The notes under the pieces are model-generated. The model was not told where the DNA came from and did no database searches. It saw only the letters and a program-made list of their open reading frames with translations. From Actinophytocola sp044466355 (GTDB lineage: Bacteria; Actinomycetota; Actinomycetes; Mycobacteriales; Pseudonocardiaceae): a DNA stretch of 64,000 nt. Below are positions 8,013 through 14,789 of the stretch, piece by piece; positions within the stretch are counted from its first letter, which is position 1, and each line of letters starts with the position of its first letter. A program made the translations under genes and the position numbers. Where the stretch lies: assembly GCF_044466355.1 (NCBI RefSeq), contig NZ_JBITMQ010000001.1, forward strand, positions 496,001-560,000. Direction: 5' to 3'.

Positions 8013-8918
8013 TTGGGAGCGCTGCTCGGACTCGGATTGGCGGCACTCGGCCGGCCGGCGTACATCAACGTCGGCCGGTCCGAGTTGCCGCCTTCTCGTT
8101 CTGTCGACGCCATGCGGGACGCGTCGTGGGCGGTGCTGGACGCCGCCTACGCGGCGGGGCTCCGCTGGGTGGACGTGGCCCGCTCGTACGGGCGGGCGGA
8201 GGAGTTCCTCGCGGGCTGGCTCGACACGCGGGCGCCCGCCGACGTCACGGTGTCCAGCAAGTGGGGCTACACGTACGTGGGCGGCTGGCGGCTCGACGCG
8301 GCCATGCATGAGGAGAAATCCCATACGTTCGACCGGTTTCGCGCCCAGTGGGCGGAGAGCAGGGCCCTGCTCGGCGACCGGATGGCGCTGTACCAGGTGC
8401 ATTCGCTGACCCCGGACAGCCCGCTGTTCGACGATCTGGCGACCCAGGACGCGCTGGCGTCGCTGCCGGTCCGGGTCGGGTTCTCCACCTCGGGTCCCGA
8501 CCAGGCGTCGGTCGTGCGCAGGGCGCTCGCGCTCGAACGCCACGGGCGGCCCGTCTTCACGGCCGTGCAGTCGACGTGGAACCTCCTGGAGCCCTCGGCG
8601 GGCCCCGCGCTGGCGGAGGCGCACGCGGCGGGCGCGCACGTGCTCGTCAAGGAGGCGCTGGCCAACGGCAGGCTCGCGGTCGAGCCGCCGGAACCGGTGG
8701 CCGCGCTCGCGAAGTCCCTGGCGGTCGGGCCGGACGCGGTCGCGCTGGCCGCCGCGCTGGCACAGCCGTGGGCGGACACGGTGCTGTCCGGTGCCGCGGG
8801 CACCCACCAGCTGGCGAGCAACCTCGCCGCGGTGTCCCTGCCGCAGGTGGAGCTGCCCGATCTCGCCGAGACGCCGGCGGCGTACTGGAAACACCGTTCG
8901 ACGCTGGCCTGGGCGTGA
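8013..8918 (+). CDS. Aldo/keto reductase family protein
   Basis: A 301-residue TIM-barrel oxidoreductase expected to use NADPH. The catalytic set can be followed: VDVARSYGRAE (Asp, Tyr), SSKWG (Lys) and LYQVHS (His). The only start that keeps the first beta strand is the TTG directly after the mpa stop codon, so it is probably translationally coupled to mpa. The product begins MGALLGLGLAALGRP, usual for this subfamily. Its substrate is unknown. Its place between mpa and dop does not by itself imply a role in pupylation. Confidence 0.85.
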   Translation: MGALLGLGLAALGRPAYINVGRSELPPSRSVDAMRDASWAVLDAAYAAGLRWVDVARSYGRAEEFLAGWLDTRAPADVTVSSKWGYTYVGGWRLDAAMHEEKSHTFDRFRAQWAESRALLGDRMALYQVHSLTPDSPLFDDLATQDALASLPVRVGFSTSGPDQASVVRRALALERHGRPVFTAVQSTWNLLEPSAGPALAEAHAAGAHVLVKEALANGRLAVEPPEPVAALAKSLAVGPDAVALAAALAQPWADTVLSGAAGTHQLASNLAAVSLPQVELPDLAETPAAYWKHRSTLAWA

Positions 8919-8930
8919 TTGGATTCCCCG

Positions 8931-9059
8931 GTGCGCAGGGGGAAATCACTGGTCATGGGGTTGCTCGCGGTCACGGTGCTCGCGGGCCGGTGGCGACGAG
9001 CGGCCGCACCGAACGCGTGGCTGTCGACCCGGAGTGAGCGCGTCCCCGTAGGCTGGTGA
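8931..9059 (+). CDS. Possible small membrane peptide upstream of dop
   Basis: A 42-codon reading frame from a GTG, beginning MRRGKSLVMGLLAVTVLAGR: a basic start followed by a short hydrophobic stretch, then a basic tail. It ends one base before the dop start codon and runs through the dop -10 box. No convincing ribosome site is seen and I do not recognise the peptide. It may be a chance frame in a 142-base gap. Confidence 0.25.
   Translation: MRRGKSLVMGLLAVTVLAGRWRRAAAPNAWLSTRSERVPVGW
9049..9054 (+). promoter_or_regulatory. -10 box TAGGCT of leaderless dop
   Basis: TAGGCT ends 6 nt before the dop ATG, so the transcript probably begins at or next to the start codon. The identical box with the identical 6-nt spacing precedes pafA at 12683. 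Confidence 0.65.
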
Positions 9060-9060
9060 C

Positions 9061-10569
9061 ATGCGCAGGATCATGGGTACCGAGGTGGAGTACGGCATCG
9101 CCGTGCCTGGGGACGCCACCGCCAACCCGGTACTGACCTCAACCCAGGTCGTACTCGCCTACGCGGCCGCCGCGGACATCCCCCGAGCGCGGCGTGCGCG
9201 TTGGGACTACGAGGTCGAGTCGCCGTTGCGGGACGCCAGGGGCTTCGACCTCGGCGCCCCCGGGATGCCGCCGTCGGACCCCGAGGTCGAGGACCTGGGG
9301 GCCGCGAACGTCATCCTCACCAACGGCGCCCGCCTCTACGTCGACCACGCGCACCCCGAGTACTCCGCGCCCGAGGTCACGAACGCGCGCGACGCCGTGA
9401 TCTGGGACAAGGCGGGCGAACGGGTCATGGAGGAGGCGGCCATGCGCGCCGCCACCGTGCCCGGCCAGCCCAGGCTGCAGCTGTACAAGAACAACGTGGA
9501 CGGCAAGGGCGCGAGCTACGGCACCCACGAGAACTACCTGATGGCCCGCAACACCCCGTTCACGGCGGTCATCGCGGGCCTCACGCCGTTCTTCGTCTCC
9601 CGGCAGGTCGTGGTCGGCTCCGGCCGGGTCGGCGTCGGCGCGTCGGGGGAGGAGGCCGGGTTCCAGCTGTCCCAGCGCGCCGACTACATCGAGGTCGAGG
9701 TCGGCCTGGAGACCACGCTCAAGCGCGGCATCATCAACACCCGCGACGAGCCGCACGCCGACGCGGACAAGTACCGCCGGCTGCACGTCATCATCGGCGA
9801 CGCGAACCTGGCCGAGACGTCCACGTACTTGAAGGTCGGTACAACGGCGCTGGTGCTCGACTTGATCGAGGCCGGAGTCCGGTTCGACGCGCTGAAGCTC
9901 GCCGACCCGGTCCGCGCGGTGCACACGCTCAGTCACGACCCCTCGTTGAAGGCGACCGTCGAGCTGTCCAACGGGCGCAAGTTCACCGGCCTGGACCTCC
10001 AGTTCGCCTACCACGAGATGATCTCCGAGAACATCGAGCGCACCGAGCAGGACGAGGTCTCGATGCACGTCCTGCAGACGTGGGGCGACATCCTCGACGC
10101 GCTCGCCCGCGACCCGATGGAGTGCGCCGACCGGCTCGACTGGCCGGCCAAGCTGCGGCTGCTCGAGGGCTTCCGCGCCCGGGACGGTCTCGGCTGGAAC
10201 TCGCCGCGCCTGCACCTCGTCGACCTGCAGTACTCCGACGTGCGGCTCGCGAAGGGCCTGTACAACCGGCTGGTCACCAGGGGGTCGATGAAGCGCCTGG
10301 TCACCGAGGAGGAGGTCCAGGCGGCCATCACCACGCCGCCGCAGGACACGAGGGCGTTCTTCCGCGGCCGCTGCCTCGAGCGCTACCCGAACGCGATCGC
10401 CGCGGCCTCGTGGGACTCGGTCATCTTCGACCTGGGCCGGGAGTCGCTCGTCCGCATCCCGACGCTGGAGCCGCTGCGGGGCACCAAGTCGCACGTCGGC
10501 GAGCTGCTGGAGGCGTCCGCGACGGCCGAGGAACTGGTCGACGCGCTCACCGGTACGACCAGAAAGTGA
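9061..10569 (+). CDS. dop: Depupylase / Pup deamidase Dop
   Basis: A 502-residue enzyme of the glutamine-synthetase-like Pup ligase family. Dop removes Pup from substrates, and in species with Pup-Gln it also deamidates Pup. The nucleotide site begins with GTEVEYG at the N-terminus, and the metal/catalytic strand is ARLYVDHAHPEYSAPE. The longer region after the first strand (residues ~35-75) matches the Dop-specific loop absent from PafA. Pup here already ends in Glu, so only the depupylase role should be needed. It starts at a leaderless ATG with a strong -10 box and is followed by pup after 105 bases. Confidence 0.96.
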   Translation: MRRIMGTEVEYGIAVPGDATANPVLTSTQVVLAYAAAADIPRARRARWDYEVESPLRDARGFDLGAPGMPPSDPEVEDLGAANVILTNGARLYVDHAHPEYSAPEVTNARDAVIWDKAGERVMEEAAMRAATVPGQPRLQLYKNNVDGKGASYGTHENYLMARNTPFTAVIAGLTPFFVSRQVVVGSGRVGVGASGEEAGFQLSQRADYIEVEVGLETTLKRGIINTRDEPHADADKYRRLHVIIGDANLAETSTYLKVGTTALVLDLIEAGVRFDALKLADPVRAVHTLSHDPSLKATVELSNGRKFTGLDLQFAYHEMISENIERTEQDEVSMHVLQTWGDILDALARDPMECADRLDWPAKLRLLEGFRARDGLGWNSPRLHLVDLQYSDVRLAKGLYNRLVTRGSMKRLVTEEEVQAAITTPPQDTRAFFRGRCLERYPNAIAAASWDSVIFDLGRESLVRIPTLEPLRGTKSHVGELLEASATAEELVDALTGTTRK

Positions 10570-10618
10570 CCGTTTCGCGCTCAGCGAATACTGATCATCC
10601 TCCGGATGGTCCGCGAAA

Positions 10619-10641
10619 ATGTCAGTGCCGGTCGGTAATCT
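10619..10641 (+). promoter_or_regulatory. PafBC/RecA-NDp type promoter of pup
   Basis: ATGTCAGTG (10619-10627), eight bases, then TAATCT (10636-10641). Against TTGTCRGTG-N8-TANNNT only the first base differs and the spacing is exact. It lies 34 bases before the pup ATG. Together with the mpa site this gives two matches in front of the two genes that define the Pup-proteasome. The match is seen; control by PafBC is inferred. Confidence 0.7.
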
Positions 10642-10674
10642 TGACGGCAACCAGTCCCGATACCGGGAGGCGAG

Positions 10675-10869
10675 ATGGCCCAGGAACAGACGCACCGGCA
10701 AGGCGGCGGTGACGGCGACGAAGACGTCGACGGCGCGGCCCCTGCCGGCCAGGAACGCAGGGAGAAGCTCGGCGAGGACGTCGACACGATCCTCGACGAG
10801 ATCGACGACGTGCTCGAGGAGAACGCCGAGGACTTCGTCCGCGCGTACGTGCAAAAGGGCGGCGAGTAG
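10675..10869 (+). CDS. pup: Prokaryotic ubiquitin-like protein Pup (C-terminal GGE)
   Basis: A 64-residue disordered modifier that is attached by its C-terminal Glu to lysines of target proteins and then bound by the Mpa coiled coil. The C-terminal half (VDTILDEIDDVLEENAEDF) is the Mpa-binding helix, and the end is VQKGGE. The last codon is GAG rather than CAG, so the protein is ready for ligation without deamidation by Dop. A GGGAGGCG ribosome site precedes the ATG. prcB follows 54 bases later, probably in the same transcript. Confidence 0.97.
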   Translation: MAQEQTHRQGGGDGDEDVDGAAPAGQERREKLGEDVDTILDEIDDVLEENAEDFVRAYVQKGGE

Positions 10870-10923
10870 GCGAGGGTAGGTTCCTCGCTCCCCGTTCCTC
10901 CCGCCGACAGGACAGAAAGAGGC

Positions 10924-11808
10924 ATGGACAACACCCATTCCCGCGCCGGAATGCCGGGCGCCGCGCTCCCTGCTGCCTACATGACCGCCGAGACGTCGTC
11001 GTTCATCGACTTCCTGCGTGTGCAGGCGCCGCACCTGCTGCCGGGTGCGCGCGGGCTCGGCATGGAGGAGCCGGTGCGCATGCGGCACGCGGCGGACCTC
11101 GACCAGCAGCCGCCGCACGGCACCACCATCGTCGCGATCACGTTCAACGGTGGTGTGCTCATCGCCGGTGACCGGCGCGCGACCTCGGGCAACCTCATCT
11201 CCCACCGCAACATGGAGAAGGTCCTCGTGACCGACGCCTACTCCGCGGTGGGTATCGCGGGTGTGGCGGGCCTCGCGCTGGAGATGGTCCGCATCTACCA
11301 GGTCGAGCTGTCGCACTACGAGAAGATCGAGGGCGTCCCGCTGTCCCTGGACGGCAAGACGAACAAGCTCGCCGCGCTGGTCCGCGGCAACCTCGACAGC
11401 GCGATGGCCGGGCTCGCCGCGCTGCCGCTGTTCGTCGGTTTCGACGTCGACGCGGCCGACCCGGCGACCGCCGGGCGGATCGTGTCGTTCGACGTGGTCG
11501 GCGGCCGGTACGAGGAGCAGGCGGGCTTCCACGGCGTCGGTTCCGGCTCGCTGTTCGCGCGGTCGGCGCTCAAGAAGCTGTGGGACCCGGCCAGCGACAA
11601 GGCCACCGCCATCCGCAACGCCGTGGAGGCGCTGTACGACGCCGCCGACGACGACTCGGCGACCGGCGGCCCGGACCTGGCCCGCAAGATCTACCCGAAC
11701 ATCGTGACCATCACGGCCGAGGAGGGCGCGGTCCACGTGCCCGAGGAGGAGGCGGCCGCGGTCGCCGAGGCCGTGGTGGCCGACCGGACCAGCCAGCCGC
11801 GCGGCTGA
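10924..11808 (+). CDS. prcB: 20S proteasome beta subunit
   Basis: A 294-residue precursor of the catalytic subunit. Propeptide cleavage before Thr67 (PPHG|TTIVAITFNGG) exposes the N-terminal threonine nucleophile. The conserved GDRRAT with its Asp and Arg follows, and Lys is in MEKV. The propeptide of 66 residues is of ordinary length. An internal ATG at 10981 is a possible second start but would shorten the propeptide. It lies in the order pup-prcB-prcA typical of the group, with 43 bases to prcA. Confidence 0.97.
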   Translation: MDNTHSRAGMPGAALPAAYMTAETSSFIDFLRVQAPHLLPGARGLGMEEPVRMRHAADLDQQPPHGTTIVAITFNGGVLIAGDRRATSGNLISHRNMEKVLVTDAYSAVGIAGVAGLALEMVRIYQVELSHYEKIEGVPLSLDGKTNKLAALVRGNLDSAMAGLAALPLFVGFDVDAADPATAGRIVSFDVVGGRYEEQAGFHGVGSGSLFARSALKKLWDPASDKATAIRNAVEALYDAADDDSATGGPDLARKIYPNIVTITAEEGAVHVPEEEAAAVAEAVVADRTSQPRG

Positions 11809-11851
11809 CGAGCACAGCCGACCGAGACGAACAGAGACGAGGAGCCCCACC

Positions 11852-12613
11852 GTGACGATGCCGCTGTACGCCTCACCCGAGCAGTTGATGCGGGACCGCT
11901 CGGAGTATGCCCGCAAGGGCATCGCCCGGGGCCGCAGTGTGGTGGCGCTCAAGTACTCGGGCGGCGTGCTGTTCGTCGCCGAGAACCCCTCGGCGACGCT
12001 GCACAAGGTCTCGGAGATCTACGACCGGATCGGGTTCGCCGCGACCGGCCGCTACAGCGAGTACGACGGCCTGCGCCGCGGCGGCATCCGCCACGTCGAC
12101 CTGTGGGGGCTCGCGAACGACCCGCGTGACGTGTCGGCCCGCCAGCTCGCCAACGTGTACGCCCAGACCCTGGCCTCGGTGTTCTCCGACCAGCTCAAGC
12201 CCTTCGAGGTGGAGTTGTGCGTCGCCGAGGTCGGGGCCACGGCGGCGACCGACCAGCTGTACCGCCTGACCTACGACGGCTCGATCGTGGACGAGCCGTC
12301 GTACCTGGTCATGGGCGGTCAGACGGAGCCGATCTCGAACAAGATGAAGGAGACCTACGAGGAGGGCATGTCGCTGGAGGCCGCGCTCGCGTTCGCGGTC
12401 GCCGCGCTCTCCGCCGGGGTCACCGGCAACAACGGCGACAACGGGATCGGCAAGCTCGAGGTCGCGGTGCTGGAGCGGTCGCGGCCCAAGCGGGCGTTCC
12501 GCCGCATCGAGGGCGCCGCGCTCACCGCGCTGCTGCCGTCCGATTCGTCCGAGTCGGCGGAGCCGTCCAACGAAACCACCGAGTCGGGCGAGACCGGAAC
12601 CGACGAGGCCTGA
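11852..12613 (+). CDS. prcA: 20S proteasome alpha subunit
   Basis: A 253-residue structural subunit that forms the outer rings and gates the proteasome. The N-terminus MPLYASPEQLMRDRSEYARKGIARGRS is the gating segment and H0 helix typical of PrcA. The C-terminal ~30 residues are an acidic, Ser/Thr-rich tail, also usual. The start is the GTG at 11852 after GAGGAG; an ATG two codons later is possible. There is no catalytic Thr, as expected. Confidence 0.96.
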   Translation: MTMPLYASPEQLMRDRSEYARKGIARGRSVVALKYSGGVLFVAENPSATLHKVSEIYDRIGFAATGRYSEYDGLRRGGIRHVDLWGLANDPRDVSARQLANVYAQTLASVFSDQLKPFEVELCVAEVGATAATDQLYRLTYDGSIVDEPSYLVMGGQTEPISNKMKETYEEGMSLEAALAFAVAALSAGVTGNNGDNGIGKLEVAVLERSRPKRAFRRIEGAALTALLPSDSSESAEPSNETTESGETGTDEA

Positions 12614-12627
12614 TGAGGAGGTTTTCG

Positions 12628-12690
12628 ATGACTTGTTCATCTCACCTCGGAGCGGCCAGGAGATCTCCGGCCGGGAAGCGCCTAGGCTGA
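12628..12690 (+). CDS. Possible 20-residue leader peptide between prcA and pafA
   Basis: An ATG frame of 20 codons (MTCSSHLGAARRSPAGKRLG) preceded at good distance by GAGGAGG (12615-12621), the strongest ribosome site in this stretch, which serves no other gene. The frame ends 4 bases before pafA and includes the pafA -10 box. It has a Cys, a Ser/His patch and basic residues. It could be a leader peptide, a small protein or chance. I do not know a homologue for certain. Confidence 0.4.
   Translation: MTCSSHLGAARRSPAGKRLG
12683..12688 (+). promoter_or_regulatory. -10 box TAGGCT of leaderless pafA
   Basis: TAGGCT ends 6 nt before the pafA ATG, the same box and spacing as in front of dop. This indicates that pafA can be transcribed separately from prcBA and translated without a leader. 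Confidence 0.6.
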
Positions 12691-12694
12691 AGGG

Positions 12695-14053
12695 ATGCAG
12701 CGGCGGATCTTCGGCATCGAAACCGAGTTCGGCGTGACCTGTACCTTCCACGGACAGCGCAGGCTGAGCCCGGACGAGGTCGCGCGGTACCTGTTTCGGC
12801 GAGTGGTGTCCTGGGGACGTTCCTCGAACGTGTTCCTGCGCAACGGCTCGCGTCTCTACCTCGATGTCGGCTCACACCCCGAGTACGCCACGGCGGAGTG
12901 CGACGACCTGGTGCAACTCGTCACGCACGACAAGGCGGGGGAGCGGATCCTCGAGGACCTGCTCGTCGACGCCGAGCGGCGGCTGGCCGACGAGGGCATC
13001 GGTGGGGACATCTTCCTGTTCAAGAACAACACCGACTCGGCGGGCAACTCGTACGGCTGCCACGAGAACTACCTGGTCACCAGGGCGGGCGAGTTCTCGC
13101 GGATCGCGGACGTGCTGCTGCCGTTCCTCGTCACGCGCCAGCTGATCTGCGGCGCGGGCAAGGTCCTGCAGACCCCGCGCGGCGCCGTGTACTGCCTGTC
13201 GCAGCGCGCGGAGCACATCTGGGAGGGCGTGTCGTCGGCGACCACGCGTTCCCGCCCGATCATCAACACCCGCGACGAGCCGCACGCCGACGCCGAGCGC
13301 TACCGCAGGCTCCACGTCATCGTCGGTGACTCGAACATGGCCGAGGCCACCACGCTGCTGAAGGTCGGCAGCGCGAACCTCGTGCTCGAGATGATCGAGG
13401 ACGGCGTCCAGTTCCGGGACTTCAGCCTGGACAACCCGATCCGCGCCATCCGCGAGATCAGCCACGACCTGACGGGGCGTCGGCTGGTGCGCCTGGCCGG
13501 CGGCCGGGAGGCCTCGGCGCTGGACATCCAGCGCGAGTACTTCTCGCGTGCCAAGGAGCACGTGGAGAAGCGCGGTCCGGACCCGGTGGCCGACCGTGTC
13601 ATCGAGCTGTGGGGCCGCACGCTCGACGCGGTCGAGGCGCAGGACCTGACGCGGATCGACCGCGAGATCGACTGGGCCATCAAGCACCGGCTGGTGGAGC
13701 GGTACCAGGCCAAGCACGGTCTCGAGCTGTCCTCGCCCCGCATCGCGCAGCTCGACCTCGCGTACCACGACATCCGGCGTGGCCGCGGGATCTTCGACCT
13801 GTTGCAGCGCAAGGACCTCGTCGCCAGGGTGACCGAGGACGGCGAGATCGAGGCCGCCAAGGACACCCCACCGCAGACCACGCGGGCGAAGCTGCGCGGC
13901 GACTTCATCGCCGCCGCACAGCAGGCCGGCCGCGACTTCACGGTGGACTGGGTGCACCTGAAGCTGAACGACCAGGCGCAGCGGACCGTGCTGTGCAAGG
14001 ACCCGTTCCGCGCGGTGGACGAGCGGGTGGAGCGGCTGATCGCGTCGCTGTGA
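12695..14053 (+). CDS. pafA: Pup-protein ligase PafA
   Basis: A 452-residue ligase that activates the C-terminal Glu of Pup with ATP and joins it to substrate lysines. The fold is that of glutamine synthetase. The nucleotide/metal motif GIETEFGVTC is at residues ~6-15, the active strand is RLYLDVGSHPEYATAE with the catalytic Asp, and the double NTRDEPHADAERYRRLHVI is shared with Dop. The length equals the family (~452). It is a paralogue of Dop without the Dop loop. A perfect 18-bp terminator follows the stop. Confidence 0.97.
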   Translation: MQRRIFGIETEFGVTCTFHGQRRLSPDEVARYLFRRVVSWGRSSNVFLRNGSRLYLDVGSHPEYATAECDDLVQLVTHDKAGERILEDLLVDAERRLADEGIGGDIFLFKNNTDSAGNSYGCHENYLVTRAGEFSRIADVLLPFLVTRQLICGAGKVLQTPRGAVYCLSQRAEHIWEGVSSATTRSRPIINTRDEPHADAERYRRLHVIVGDSNMAEATTLLKVGSANLVLEMIEDGVQFRDFSLDNPIRAIREISHDLTGRRLVRLAGGREASALDIQREYFSRAKEHVEKRGPDPVADRVIELWGRTLDAVEAQDLTRIDREIDWAIKHRLVERYQAKHGLELSSPRIAQLDLAYHDIRRGRGIFDLLQRKDLVARVTEDGEIEAAKDTPPQTTRAKLRGDFIAAAQQAGRDFTVDWVHLKLNDQAQRTVLCKDPFRAVDERVERLIASL

Positions 14054-14056
14054 CGC

Positions 14057-14094
14057 GCAACGGACGCTTCGGCGCCCGCCGAAGCGTCCGTTGC
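14057..14094. terminator. Perfect 18-bp hairpin after pafA
   Basis: Arms at 14057-14074 and 14077-14094 are exact reverse complements with a 2-base loop, starting 4 bases after the pafA stop codon. It closes the proteasome operon and ends just before the promoter of the next gene. Confidence 0.85.
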
Positions 14095-14108
14095 CTAGCA
14101 TCGGAGGC

Positions 14109-14789
14109 ATGTCCGTTGCTTCGGTAGCCGCTGTTCTCGCCGATGAGAGCCGTGCCGCCATGTGCATGGCCCTCATCGACGGCAGGGCGTGGACGGTCAG
14201 CGAACTGGCCCACGCCGCGCGTGTCGCGACCTCCACAGCCAGCGAGCACGTCCGGGTCCTGACCGACGCCGGTTTCGTGCGGACGTTGAAGCAGGGGCGG
14301 CACCGGTACGTCCGCCTGTCGGGCCCGCAGGTCGCCGAGGTCGTCGAACGGCTCGCGAACCTGGCCGGGCCGGAACGCCCGCGCGGTCTGCGCCAGAGCG
14401 TGCGGGCGCGTCGCCTGGCCGACGCCCGCACCTGTTACGACCACCTGGCCGGGCGGCTCGGGGTGGCGTTGCGCGACGGGCTGATCGGCGCGGGCCTCGT
14501 CGACGACCGGAACGGGCTCGTGGTCACCGACCGCGGGTGGCGCACCTTCGCCGCGCTCGGCATCGAGGTCGGGACACCGCGGCGGGCGCTGCTGCGGGAC
14601 TGCCTCGACTGGACCGAGCGCCGTGAGCACCTCGCGGGCGCCCTTCCCGCGGCGATCCTGCGTCGTGGGCTCGCGGCCGGGTGGCTCAGCCGCGACCCGC
14701 ACCGTGCGGTCACCGTGCACGACGGCGCCTGGCTCGCAGTACTCGGCGCCCAGGAACCAGAGTCCCTGGGCGCCGCACTCGCTCCCTAG
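14109..14789 (+). CDS. ArsR-family winged-helix regulator
   Basis: A 226-residue protein with an N-terminal winged HTH (WTVSELAHAARVATSTASEHVRVLTDAGFVRTLKQGRHRYVRL) and a longer C-terminal half of ~140 residues. This is the size of the subgroup in which the second part binds a ligand or dimerises. The ATG at 14109 has TAGCAT 7 nt upstream (leaderless). The recognition helix is typical ArsR, but I see no clear metal-binding Cys set. It is convergent with the MMPL exporter, overlapping by 4 bases at the stops. Its target is unknown. Confidence 0.85.
   Translation: MSVASVAAVLADESRAAMCMALIDGRAWTVSELAHAARVATSTASEHVRVLTDAGFVRTLKQGRHRYVRLSGPQVAEVVERLANLAGPERPRGLRQSVRARRLADARTCYDHLAGRLGVALRDGLIGAGLVDDRNGLVVTDRGWRTFAALGIEVGTPRRALLRDCLDWTERREHLAGALPAAILRRGLAAGWLSRDPHRAVTVHDGAWLAVLGAQEPESLGAALAP

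Noticed and set aside
6135..8894. Leftward open frame of 919 codons opposite mpa and the aldo/keto reductase
   Set aside because: Arg/His/Val/Leu-rich shadow frame of mpa; no start signal and no domain.
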